This document shows, piece after piece, positions 25,752-34,248 of a stretch of 64,000 nucleotides of DNA; within the stretch, counting starts at the first letter, position 1, and the number at the start of each line of letters is the position of its first letter. Under the pieces are notes generated by a model, which had not been told where the DNA came from, did not search any database, and was given only the letters and a program-made list of their open reading frames with translations. The translations under genes and the position numbers were made by a program. Source of the DNA: Mesorhizobium loti CJ3sym (GTDB lineage Bacteria; Pseudomonadota; Alphaproteobacteria; Rhizobiales; Rhizobiaceae); contig NZ_AXAL01000008.1 in assembly GCF_000472785.1 (NCBI RefSeq), positions 124,001 to 188,000 on the forward strand, in the 5' to 3' direction.

Positions 25752-26822
25752 ATGAGCGCTCATAACGAAGAGGCCCCCGAATTGATAGAGGACCGATTGA
25801 TTGAGGACCGGTTCACAGAGGCCGAGCCGACCGTGCTGGTGGCGGGCGTGGACGCGGCCGGCCAGCGCCTCGACCAGTGGCTGGCGGCGAGCCTGGGCCC
25901 CGACATGTCGCGCAGCCGCGTGCAGATGCTGATCCGGCAAGGCGCTGTCACGATCGACGGCAAGCCGGTCGACGAGACCAAGCGCAAGATGATCCCAGGC
26001 GAGCGCGTGTCGGTCGTCATGCCCGAACCGGAGCCGGCCTCGCCACAGGGCGAGAACATCGCGCTCGATGTGCTCTATGAGGACGACGAACTGATCGTCA
26101 TCAACAAACCGGCCGGGCTGGTCGTGCACCCCGGTGCCGGCAACTGGACCGGCACGCTGGTCAACGCGCTGATCCATCATTGCGGCGACAGCCTTTCCGG
26201 CATTGGCGGCGTGCGTCGGCCGGGCATCGTGCACCGCCTGGACAAGGAGACCAGCGGCGTCATGGTGGTGGCCAAGACCGACCGCGCCCACAAGACGCTA
26301 TCGGAGGCCTTCGCAGATCACGGCCGGACCGGCGATCTCGAGCGCGCCTATCTCGCCTTGGTCTGGGGGATACCGCAGAGGCCGACCGGTACGGTCGATG
26401 CGCCGCTTGGCCGCGCCGCCGACCGGGTGCGTCGTGCCGTCGTGCCGGAAGGGCGCGACGACGCCCGCCATGCTGTTACCCACTTTGCCGTGCAGGAGCG
26501 CTTCGGCGAAGGCCAGAAGGACTTCGCCACCGCCAGCCTGGTCGAATGCCGGCTGGAAACCGGCCGCACGCACCAGATCCGCGTCCACATGGCCCATATC
26601 GGCCATCCCGTCATCGGTGACCCCGACTACGGCCAGGCCTTCCGCACCAAGTCCAACCGGCTGCCCGAACCACTGAAAAGCCAGGTCAAGGCATTTTCCC
26701 GGCAAGCCTTGCATGCCTGGCTCCTTGCATTTCGCCACCCCACTACCCATCTAACGATGAGGTTCGAGGCGCCGATACCGGGGGACATGGAGGAACTCGT
26801 CGGCGGCTTTCGCAAACTCTGA
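25752..26822 (+). CDS. rluD: RluD-like 23S rRNA pseudouridine synthase
   Basis: A 356-residue enzyme: S4 RNA-binding domain (about residues 35-95, GQRLDQWLAASLGPDMSRSRVQMLIRQGAV) followed by the RluA catalytic domain with the motif HRLDKETSGVMVVAKT, whose D is the catalytic aspartate, and ECRLETGRTHQIRVHMAHIGHP. The start MSAHNEE is preferred because the ATG at 25725 overlaps the divergent gene's own start. It modifies helix 69 uridines of 23S rRNA in the known family. rpoH follows 212 bp downstream, an arrangement I recall from other rhizobia. Confidence 0.93.
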   Translation: MSAHNEEAPELIEDRLIEDRFTEAEPTVLVAGVDAAGQRLDQWLAASLGPDMSRSRVQMLIRQGAVTIDGKPVDETKRKMIPGERVSVVMPEPEPASPQGENIALDVLYEDDELIVINKPAGLVVHPGAGNWTGTLVNALIHHCGDSLSGIGGVRRPGIVHRLDKETSGVMVVAKTDRAHKTLSEAFADHGRTGDLERAYLALVWGIPQRPTGTVDAPLGRAADRVRRAVVPEGRDDARHAVTHFAVQERFGEGQKDFATASLVECRLETGRTHQIRVHMAHIGHPVIGDPDYGQAFRTKSNRLPEPLKSQVKAFSRQALHAWLLAFRHPTTHLTMRFEAPIPGDMEELVGGFRKL

Positions 26823-27034
26823 ACCTGTCACCGTCAAGCCAGAAACCAGCCATCAAAAAACCTGAGTGGCATTGTTCACTTCAGCGTGACACACTGTTTC
26901 GTGTTGAACAAATGCCTGTCTTTTCTGGTTTTGTTCCTGTACAAGATCTGATGTCGCGAGCGAGCCTTTTGGTGCTCGCGTCACATGCCCGCCGCGTTTC
27001 GGGGGCATCACTCCAATATAGAGGGGGCGCTATC

Positions 27035-27946
27035 ATGGCCCAGTCATTACCCAGTATCGTTTCCGGCGAAGGCGGCCTCAGCCGCTATCTGGAAGAAATC
27101 CGCCGCTTTCCCATGCTTCAGCCGCAGGAAGAGTACATGCTCGCCAAGCGTTATGCCGAGCATGAAGACACTTCTGCTGCCCACAAGCTCGTCACCAGCC
27201 ATTTGCGGCTCGTCGCCAAGATCGCCATGGGCTATCGCGGCTATGGCTTGCCGATCGGCGAAGTGATCTCGGAAGGCAATGTCGGCCTGATGCAGGCCGT
27301 CAAGAAATTCGAACCCGAGCGCGGCTTCCGCCTCGCGACATACGCCATGTGGTGGATCAAGGCATCGATTCAGGAGTACATCCTGCGCTCGTGGAGCCTG
27401 GTCAAGATGGGCACGACCGCCAACCAGAAGCGTCTGTTCTTCAACCTGCGCAAGGTGAAGGGCAAGATCCAGGCGCTGGATGACGGCGACCTCAAGCCCG
27501 ACCAGATCGCCGAGATCGCCACGCGGCTGAACGTTTCCGAAGCCGAAGTGGTTTCGATGAACCGCCGCCTGTCGGGCGATGCATCGCTCAACGCCCCGAT
27601 CCGCGCGAGCGAAGGCGAGTCCGGCGAATGGCAGGACTGGTTGGTCGACGACCACGAAAGCCAGGAAGACATGCTGATCGAGCAGGACGAGCTGGAAAAC
27701 CGGCGCGGCATGCTGTCCGGCGCTCTTGCCGTGCTCAACGAGCGCGAGCGGCGCATCTTCGAGGCCCGTCGCCTCGCCGAGGAACCGCTGACGCTGGAAG
27801 AGCTGTCTTCCGAGTTCGATATCAGCCGCGAGCGCGTGCGCCAGATCGAGGTGCGCGCCTTTGAAAAGGTGCAGGATGCCGTCAAGGCCGCCGCCAAGCG
27901 CCAGACCCAGGCGCTGCGCACCATCGAGGCACAGCCGGCGGCTTAA
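27035..27946 (+). CDS. rpoH: RpoH heat-shock sigma-32 factor (RpoH1 type)
   Basis: A 303-residue sigma-70 family factor. Region 2 includes SHLRLVAKIAMGYRGYGLPIGEVISEGNVGLMQAVKKFEPERGFRLATYAMWWIKASIQEYI; the RpoH box is QKRLFFNLRKVKGK; region 4 contains LEELSSEFDISRERVRQIEVRAFEKVQ. Sequence and neighbourhood match the rhizobial RpoH1 branch. Start at 27035 with GAGGGGG upstream; a longer frame exists but lacks conservation. The 212-bp leader may hold its own promoters, but I could not assign one. A strong terminator follows. Confidence 0.95.
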   Translation: MAQSLPSIVSGEGGLSRYLEEIRRFPMLQPQEEYMLAKRYAEHEDTSAAHKLVTSHLRLVAKIAMGYRGYGLPIGEVISEGNVGLMQAVKKFEPERGFRLATYAMWWIKASIQEYILRSWSLVKMGTTANQKRLFFNLRKVKGKIQALDDGDLKPDQIAEIATRLNVSEAEVVSMNRRLSGDASLNAPIRASEGESGEWQDWLVDDHESQEDMLIEQDELENRRGMLSGALAVLNERERRIFEARRLAEEPLTLEELSSEFDISRERVRQIEVRAFEKVQDAVKAAAKRQTQALRTIEAQPAA

Positions 27947-27966
27947 GCCAGCTTTGGCAATGAACA

Positions 27967-27998
27967 AAAGGCGGCGCCAGGAAACTGGCGCCGCCTTT
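27967..27998 (+). terminator. Terminator of rpoH
   Basis: Perfect 14-bp stem AAAGGCGGCGCCAG / CTGGCGCCGCCTTT around a GAAA tetraloop. Confidence 0.9.
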
Positions 27999-28039
27999 GT
28001 ATTCGGCTGGTGAGTGAGCGAAAGCGAGGGCGACAGGCA

Positions 28040-28062
28040 ATCTCCCCCGCAGGTGGGGAGAT
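28040..28062. repeat. Short palindromic repeat remnant
   Basis: ATCTCCCC / GGGGAGAT around CGCAGGT followed by CGGCAGTTT. It resembles a short dispersed intergenic repeat I recall from Mesorhizobium genomes; only one copy is clear here. Confidence 0.4.
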
Positions 28063-28101
28063 CGGCAGTTTCGCCGGCGGCGCCCGCCACAAAAATACTC
28101 C

Positions 28102-28974
28102 TCACAGCCCATCCAGTGGAAACTTCAGATACCGCCGGCCGTTCGCTTCCCGCTCCGGCAGCCGACCGCCATTCATATTGACCTGCAGCGCATGCAGGAT
28201 CAGCCGCGGCATCGGCAATGTCTTGTCGCGCGCTTCGCGTAGCGCCACGAACTCAGCCTCGCTGTGGGCGGCAACGAGATGGATATTGCTGGCCCTCTGC
28301 GCCGCCACCGTGCTTTCCCACAAGGGTTCGCGGCCACCGGCCTGATAGTCGTGGCCGACGAAAACGCGCGTCTCGTCCGGCAAGGCCAGTATGTCCTGGA
28401 TCGAGCGCCACAGCCGCGCGGCGCTGCCGCCGGGAAAATCGGCCCTTGCCGTGCCGCTGTCGGGCATGAACAGCGTGTCATGCACGAAGGCGGCGTCGCC
28501 GACCACATAGGTGATCGAGGCCAGCGTGTGACCGGGTGAGAACAGCACCTTGACTGGGAGGCTGCCGATCGCAAACGTCTCGCCTTCCCGGAACAGCCTG
28601 TCCCACTGCGAGCCGTCGGCGGGAAAATCCGGCCAGTTGTAGATCACCTTCCACAGCTTCTGGACGTCGACAACCCTGTCGCCGATCGCCATCGGCGCCC
28701 CGGTCTTCTGTTTCAGATAGTGTGCAGCCGAGAAATGGTCGGCATGCGGGTGGGTGTCGAGGATCCACTCGATCTCCAGCCCGTTTTCTCCAACGAAATC
28801 GAGCAGGGCATCCGCGTTCTTCGTACCCGTTGCGCCGGATTTCTCATCGAAGTCGAGGATCGGATCGATAATGGCGCACCGCCTGGTCGCAGGATCGGTG
28901 ACGACATATTGGATGGCCCCCGTCGGCTTGTCGTAAAAGCCCTTGACCTCAGGTCTTGCCAAAGCCACGTCCAA
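28102..28974 (-). CDS. MBL-fold metallohydrolase, ETHE1/Blh-like
   Basis: A 290-residue metallo-beta-lactamase-fold protein: metal motif THPHADH, SPGHTLASITYVVGD, and DTLFMPDSGTARADFPGG typical of persulfide dioxygenase-like (ETHE1/Blh) enzymes, plus FVGHDY. TTG 28974 was chosen because GGGGAG lies 6 bp upstream and the sequence LDVALARPEVKGFYD matches the usual N-terminus; a GTG at 29046 would add 24 unconserved residues. Likely mononuclear-iron sulfur dioxygenase activity, inferred from family only. Confidence 0.82.
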   Translation of the reverse strand: MDVALARPEVKGFYDKPTGAIQYVVTDPATRRCAIIDPILDFDEKSGATGTKNADALLDFVGENGLEIEWILDTHPHADHFSAAHYLKQKTGAPMAIGDRVVDVQKLWKVIYNWPDFPADGSQWDRLFREGETFAIGSLPVKVLFSPGHTLASITYVVGDAAFVHDTLFMPDSGTARADFPGGSAARLWRSIQDILALPDETRVFVGHDYQAGGREPLWESTVAAQRASNIHLVAAHSEAEFVALREARDKTLPMPRLILHALQVNMNGGRLPEREANGRRYLKFPLDGL

Positions 28975-29116
28975 ACCGAGCTCCCCAACCCCAGCCGGCA
29001 GGAACGATTTTCTCCGCCGAGCTCCAATAAGAGCATGGTTGTCCACCCCTACGGGTCAGTCAAGCATGACTTGGCCCGCAAGGGTGGAAACGGCAAAAGC
29101 CGTTCCGGCGCCTGTT

Positions 29117-29776
29117 TTAGGCGGAAGGCTGCTTGGTCTTCCGCAGATACGGCAGGATGGTCTCGTAAGCGCCAAAACGCTTGATCGCATCCTCGTTGGA
29201 GACGGCGGCGGTGATGATAACGTCCTCGCCCTGCTTCCAGTTTGCCGGCGTCGCCACCTGGTGCTTGGCGGTCAACTGGATGGAATCGATGACGCGCAGG
29301 ATCTCATCGAAGTTGCGGCCCGTGGTCATCGGATAGGTCAGCACCAGCTTGATCTTCTTGTCCGGCCCGATGAGATAGACCGAGCGCACGGTGGCGTTGT
29401 CGGCGGGCGTGCGGCCTTCGGAAGTCTCGCCGGCGCCGGCGGGCAGCATGTCATAGAGCTTGGCGACCTTGAGGTCCTTGTCGCCGATCAGCGGATAGTG
29501 CACCTCATGGCCGGTCGCCGTCTTGATGTCGGCCTGCCACTTGTCGTGGCTTGCAACCGGATCGACCGAAGTGCCGATGATCTTGACGTTGCGTTTCTTG
29601 AACTCGCCCTCCAGCCCGGCCACGGTGCCGAGTTCGGTCGTGCAGACCGGCGTGAAATTCTTCGGATGGCTGAACAAGAGGGCCCAGCCGTCGCCGATCC
29701 AGTCATGGAAGCTGATCGTCCCTTGCGTGGTCTCGGCGGTGAAGTCCGGCGCGATATCGTTGATACGAAGGCTCAT
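29117..29776 (-). CDS. 1-Cys peroxiredoxin (Prx6-like)
   Basis: A 219-residue thioredoxin-fold peroxidase with the peroxidatic cysteine in FTPVCTTELG (C near residue 45) and the long C-terminal extension (PANWKQGEDVIITAAVSNEDA) of the Prx6/1-Cys class. It reduces hydrogen and alkyl peroxides using an external thiol. AGGAG lies 9 bp before the ATG. It stands alone after the MBL-fold gene on the same strand with a gap of about 140 bp. Confidence 0.92.
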   Translation of the reverse strand: MSLRINDIAPDFTAETTQGTISFHDWIGDGWALLFSHPKNFTPVCTTELGTVAGLEGEFKKRNVKIIGTSVDPVASHDKWQADIKTATGHEVHYPLIGDKDLKVAKLYDMLPAGAGETSEGRTPADNATVRSVYLIGPDKKIKLVLTYPMTTGRNFDEILRVIDSIQLTAKHQVATPANWKQGEDVIITAAVSNEDAIKRFGAYETILPYLRKTKQPSA

Positions 29777-29993
29777 GGCACATTTCTCCTGTAACTAATC
29801 TGGTCAGGAGCGAGAGCGGCAAACCACGCCGCCGTCAAAGCGTCCTCGCTCCGGCATCGCCGCATCTTAGCGCAAAAATCGCGACTGCAAGATAATAGGA
29901 AACTCTTGTCGGCGACAGAACGAGCATTTTCGTTCTGCCAGCGCGTCATCGACGCCTGATCATCTTTCGGGAGGGATGCTGCTAAGCGCCGCG

Positions 29994-30359
29994 TCAGGCC
30001 TTGTTGACGGCCAGCGTCGCCGTCAGATCTTCCATGCGTTGCGCCAAAGCGCCGAGGGCGTTGGTTAGCACGCCGTCATTCTTGTCGGCCTTGGTCAGTG
30101 CCTCGTCGCGCGTCTTGCGCAAGGTCAGCACTTCGCTTTCCATGCCCTTGACGCGCTTCTGCAACTCCGAGAGTTCGTCCATCACCATGATGCCGGCCAT
30201 GACAGTCAAGCGCTGGTCGCCAATTTCGCCAAAAGAGTCCTTCAGATGCGAGACGTAGCGGTCGAAGCGCTCGGCCAGGTCGATCAGATGCTCTTCCTGG
30301 CCCTCGTCGCAGGCCATCCGATACTGCTTGCCGTCGATTGAAACCGTGACCTGTGCCAT
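29994..30359 (-). CDS. zapA: ZapA cell division protein
   Basis: A 121-residue protein with the ZapA N-terminal domain (MAQVTVSIDGKQYRMACDEG, then HLIDLAERFDRYVSHLK) and a long coiled-coil C-terminus. It cross-links FtsZ filaments at the division site. It follows the DUF4164 gene by 11 bp, a conserved rhizobial arrangement. I looked for 6S RNA in the 217-bp region after zapA and could not identify it. Confidence 0.9.
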   Translation of the reverse strand: MAQVTVSIDGKQYRMACDEGQEEHLIDLAERFDRYVSHLKDSFGEIGDQRLTVMAGIMVMDELSELQKRVKGMESEVLTLRKTRDEALTKADKNDGVLTNALGALAQRMEDLTATLAVNKA

Positions 30360-30370
30360 CGGGCCAGCTC

Positions 30371-30643
30371 CTATCTGTCCAACACGGCGCGGATGGTTTC
30401 CATGGCGGTCACCAGCCGTCGCGAGACTTCCTTGTTGGCATCTTCCAGCCGTTCGGCGCGCGCTTCGGAATTGTCGAGTTCCTGCGCCAGCCGGGAGCGG
30501 TCGGAATTCATCCGCTGCACCTCGGCCTCGGCTTCCGAGTAGTCGCGCTCATGCTCGAGTTTGGCGGCGACGGCATTTTCCAGCCCTTCGATGGCCTTGC
30601 TCAGCCTGTCGATCACTTCCTTGAGCGTGGTTTCCCCGGTCAT
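30371..30643 (-). CDS. DUF4164 coiled-coil protein
   Basis: A 90-residue, almost continuous coiled coil ([22 protein letters not shown], then [22 protein letters not shown]). In Rhizobiales this family is found immediately upstream of zapA, as here, which suggests a role at the divisome. This is inferred from context alone. Confidence 0.82.
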   Translation of the reverse strand: MTGETTLKEVIDRLSKAIEGLENAVAAKLEHERDYSEAEAEVQRMNSDRSRLAQELDNSEARAERLEDANKEVSRRLVTAMETIRAVLDR

Positions 30644-30903
30644 GGCCTTCGTCCTGTGCCCTGCCCATCACCGAATCGTTCGCGTTCAGAACGCGTTATC
30701 CGCGAAACATTAGGCACCGGGTGAAGGCAACGTCAACAAAGCTCTCGCGACTGTCCCCCGCTAACGCTAATGTAGGCTTGGCGCCGGCATCACAAGACCG
30801 GCAAATGCGCACCGGTTTGTTGACTAAAAGCCGGCGCCTGCTATGTGTCGCGCACCCTTTTCAAGGCTCTCCCAAGCCCCCAAACCCCATTTCTGGAGGA
30901 ACC

Positions 30904-32895
30904 ATGACGTCGCGTGAACAACATGACCGGATGGCCAATGCGATCCGCTTTCTCTCCATGGACGCGGTCGAGAAGGCCCAGTCCGGCCATCCTGGCCTGC
31001 CGATGGGCTGCGCCGACATCGCCACCGTGCTGTTCACCCGCTTCCTGAAATACGACCCCAAGGCGCCGCACTGGCCCGATCGCGACCGCTTCATCCTGTC
31101 GGCCGGCCATGGCTCGATGCTGCTCTATTCGCTGCTGCATCTGACCGGCTACGAAGACATGACCATCGACCAGATCAAGCATTTCCGCCAGTTGGGCTCG
31201 AAGACCGCCGGCCATCCCGAATACGGCCACGCCACCGGCATCGAGACGACGACCGGCCCGCTCGGCCAGGGTCTGGCCAATTCGGTAGGCTTCGCGCTCG
31301 GCGAGCGCATCATGAACGCTGCCTTCGGCAACGACCTCGTCAACCACTACACCTACGTGCTGGCCGGTGACGGCTGCCTGATGGAAGGTGTTTCCCAGGA
31401 AGCCATCGCGCTTGCTGGCCACCTCAAGCTCAACAGGCTGATCGTCTTCTGGGACAACAACAACATCTCGATCGACGGTCCGGTCTCGCTGTCCGACAAC
31501 ACCGATCAGGTCGCCCGCTTCCAGGCCTCCGGCTGGAACGCCAGCCACATCGACGGCACCGATCCCGAAGCGATCGCCTATGCCATCGAAGCCGCCCGTC
31601 ATTCCGACAAGCCGACGATGATCGCCTGCAAGACGACCATCGGCTTCGGCGCCCCGACCAAGGCCGGCACCAACAAGGCGCACGGTTCGCCGCTCGGCGC
31701 TGACGAGATCGCCGGCGCGCGCAAGTTCTTCAACTGGGATTCGCCGCCCTTCGAGATCCCGGCCGACATCCTCGACGCATGGCGCACCGCCGGCAAGGCC
31801 GGCGCCAAGCCGCGCACCGACTGGGAAGCCCGCCTGGCCAAGGCCGAACCCAAGCTCAAGGCCGAGTTCGAGCGCCGGATCGCCGGCAAGCTGCCGTCCA
31901 ACTTCGACGCCGTCATCGCCGACTACAAGAAGAAGCTCTCGGCCGACAAGCCGAAGGTCGCCACCCGCAAATCTTCGGAAATGGCGCTGGAAGTCATCAA
32001 CGGCGCGGTGCCGGAAACCATCGGCGGCTCCGCCGACCTGACCGGCTCCAACAACACCAAGACCAGCCAGACCAAGAACATCACGCCGGACGATTATGGC
32101 CAGCGCTATGTCCACTATGGCATCCGCGAGCATGGCATGGCGGCGGCGATCAACGGCCTGACGCTGTATGGCGGCCTAATCGCCTATGGCGGCACCTTCA
32201 TGTGCTTCTCCGACTATGCCCGCCCGTCGATGCGGCTGTCCTCGCTGATGGGCATCCGCTCGATCTTCGTCATGACCCATGATTCCATCGGTCTGGGCGA
32301 AGACGGCCCGACCCACCAGCCGGTCGAACATCTGGCGGCCCTGCGCGCCATCCCCAACCACAATGTCTTCCGTCCGGCCGACGCGGTGGAAACCGCCGAA
32401 TGCTGGCAGATCGCCATCGAATCCGAAAAGACGCCGTCGACCCTGGCGCTGACCCGCCAGAATCTGCCGACGGTGCGCACCGAGCACTCGGCCAAGAACC
32501 TGAGCAGCCAGGGCGCCTATGAGCTGGCCGCGGCCAGCGGCGAGGCAGCCGTGACGATCTTTGCCACCGGTTCCGAGATCGAGATCGCCCTTGGCGCCCG
32601 CGACTTGTTGGAAAAGCATGGCCACCCGACGCGCGTCGTCTCGGTGCCTTGCTTCGAGCTGTTCGACAAGCAGAGCGACGACTATCGCAAGAAGACGATC
32701 GGCAGCGCGCCGATCAAGATGGCGATCGAGGCCGGCATTCGCCAGGGCTGGGATCACCTCATCGGCTCGGACGGCATCTTCATCGGCATGACCGGCTTCG
32801 GCGCCTCGGGCACCATCGAGCAGCTCTACCCGCATTTCGGCATAACCGCCGAGGCCGCGGCCAAGGCAGCGGAAGCCCGCCTGCACGCCAAGTAA
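30904..32895 (+). CDS. tkt: Transketolase
   Basis: A 663-residue thiamine-diphosphate enzyme of the pentose phosphate pathway. N-terminal [17 protein letters not shown], the ThDP motif [14 protein letters not shown] through [10 protein letters not shown], the pyrimidine domain with [18 protein letters not shown] and [17 protein letters not shown], and the C-terminal domain are all present. Start at 30904 with GGAGGAACC upstream; the open frame extends further but without conservation. Heads a tkt-gap-pgk-aldolase carbon cluster. Confidence 0.96.
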   Translation: MTSREQHDRMANAIRFLSMDAVEKAQSGHPGLPMGCADIATVLFTRFLKYDPKAPHWPDRDRFILSAGHGSMLLYSLLHLTGYEDMTIDQIKHFRQLGSKTAGHPEYGHATGIETTTGPLGQGLANSVGFALGERIMNAAFGNDLVNHYTYVLAGDGCLMEGVSQEAIALAGHLKLNRLIVFWDNNNISIDGPVSLSDNTDQVARFQASGWNASHIDGTDPEAIAYAIEAARHSDKPTMIACKTTIGFGAPTKAGTNKAHGSPLGADEIAGARKFFNWDSPPFEIPADILDAWRTAGKAGAKPRTDWEARLAKAEPKLKAEFERRIAGKLPSNFDAVIADYKKKLSADKPKVATRKSSEMALEVINGAVPETIGGSADLTGSNNTKTSQTKNITPDDYGQRYVHYGIREHGMAAAINGLTLYGGLIAYGGTFMCFSDYARPSMRLSSLMGIRSIFVMTHDSIGLGEDGPTHQPVEHLAALRAIPNHNVFRPADAVETAECWQIAIESEKTPSTLALTRQNLPTVRTEHSAKNLSSQGAYELAAASGEAAVTIFATGSEIEIALGARDLLEKHGHPTRVVSVPCFELFDKQSDDYRKKTIGSAPIKMAIEAGIRQGWDHLIGSDGIFIGMTGFGASGTIEQLYPHFGITAEAAAKAAEARLHAK

Positions 32896-32901
32896 AGATT
32901 T

Positions 32902-32946
32902 GGCCAGCCCGGCGAAATCGCGCAAAGCGATTTCGCCGGGCTGGCC
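32902..32946 (+). terminator. Large hairpin between tkt and gap
   Basis: Perfect 20-bp stem (32902-32921 with 32927-32946) with a GCAAA loop, 7 nt after the tkt stop. No T run follows, so it is more likely an mRNA 3' stabiliser or a weak terminator. Confidence 0.6.
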
Positions 32947-33053
32947 CAACCTAATCGATTTAAATCTGTGTCGCTGCGGCTGGATTCTTTCCGCTTGCGC
33001 CGCTATGAAGCTGCGGACCCATCGTCTGCCCTCCAACTCCCAGGGAGAGAAAA

Positions 33054-34064
33054 ATGACCGTCAGAGTTGCCATCAACGGATTCGGCCGCATCGGCCGCAA
33101 CATCCTGCGCGCCATCCATGAATCCGGCCGCAAGGACATTGAGGTCGTCGCCGTCAACGATCTCGGCCCGGTCGAAACCAACGCTCACCTCCTGCGCTTC
33201 GACAGCGTGCACGGCCGCTTCCCGCATGAAGTGTCGGTTTCCGGCGACCAGATCACGGTCGGCAAGGAAACGTTCAAGGTCACCGCGATCAAGGATCCGA
33301 GCCAGCTGCCGTGGAAGGAACTGGGCGTCGATATCGCGCTCGAATGCACCGGCATCTTCACCGCTCGCGACAAGGCCGCGGCCCACCTGACCGCTGGCGC
33401 CAAGCGCGTGCTGGTCTCGGCGCCTGCCGACGGCGCTGACCTCACCGTCGTCTACGGCATCAACCACGACAAGCTGACCAAGGACCACATCGTCATCTCG
33501 AATGCGTCCTGCACAACCAACTGCCTGGCGCCGCTGGCCGCCGTGCTGCACGAGACGGTCGGCATCGAAAAAGGCATGATGACGACGATCCACTCCTACA
33601 CGGGCGACCAGCCGACGCTGGACACCATGCACAAGGATCTCTACCGCGCTCGCGCTGCCGCCCTGTCGCAGATCCCGACCTCGACCGGTGCCGCCAAGGC
33701 GATCGGCCTCGTCCTGCCCGACCTCAAGGGCAAGCTCGACGGCATCTCGATCCGCGTGCCGACCCCCAACGTCTCGGTCGTCGACTTCAAGTTCATCGCC
33801 AAGCGCGCCACCACGGTTCAGGAAATCAACGAAGCGGTGATCGCGGCTTCCAATGGCAAGCTCAAGGGCATTCTCGGCGTCACCCATCACCCGAACGTCT
33901 CGATCGATTTCAACCATGATCCGCGGTCGTCGATCCTGGCGCTCGACCAGACCAAGGTGATGGACGGCAACTTCGTTTCCGTGCTGTCCTGGTACGACAA
34001 TGAATGGGGTTTCTCCAACCGCATGGGCGATACTGCGGTCGCCTTCGGCAAGACCATCGCCTGA
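33054..34064 (+). CDS. gap: Glyceraldehyde-3-phosphate dehydrogenase
   Basis: A 336-residue type I GAPDH: NAD-binding [12 protein letters not shown], the catalytic cysteine in [14 protein letters not shown] and the C-terminal [12 protein letters not shown]. It interconverts glyceraldehyde-3-phosphate and 1,3-bisphosphoglycerate. GGGAGAG precedes the ATG. Terminator downstream. Confidence 0.97.
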   Translation: MTVRVAINGFGRIGRNILRAIHESGRKDIEVVAVNDLGPVETNAHLLRFDSVHGRFPHEVSVSGDQITVGKETFKVTAIKDPSQLPWKELGVDIALECTGIFTARDKAAAHLTAGAKRVLVSAPADGADLTVVYGINHDKLTKDHIVISNASCTTNCLAPLAAVLHETVGIEKGMMTTIHSYTGDQPTLDTMHKDLYRARAAALSQIPTSTGAAKAIGLVLPDLKGKLDGISIRVPTPNVSVVDFKFIAKRATTVQEINEAVIAASNGKLKGILGVTHHPNVSIDFNHDPRSSILALDQTKVMDGNFVSVLSWYDNEWGFSNRMGDTAVAFGKTIA

Positions 34065-34091
34065 TCTGAAGGCTCACCTTCTCGAGACTTG

Positions 34092-34119
34092 AAACGCCCG
34101 GCTTTGTCCGGGCGTTTTT
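34092..34119 (+). terminator. Terminator of gap
   Basis: AAACGCCCGG / CCGGGCGTTT stem with CTTTGT loop and a T5 run. Confidence 0.92.
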
Positions 34120-34248
34120 CATTTGCCGGAACAGCGGAAAATCAGCGGCCCTGGGCAAAAAACCACCCTCCCGCCTTGCACTGGCCATGCCTTCGCCCCA
34201 CTCTCCCTTGAATCGGTAAGGCAGAGGAATTCGAGGGGCAAATCACGG

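Noticed and set aside
29777-29993. 6S RNA sought downstream of zapA
   Set aside because: 6S RNA is often found near zapA in rhizobia, but I could not recognise its central bubble or closing stem in this region.
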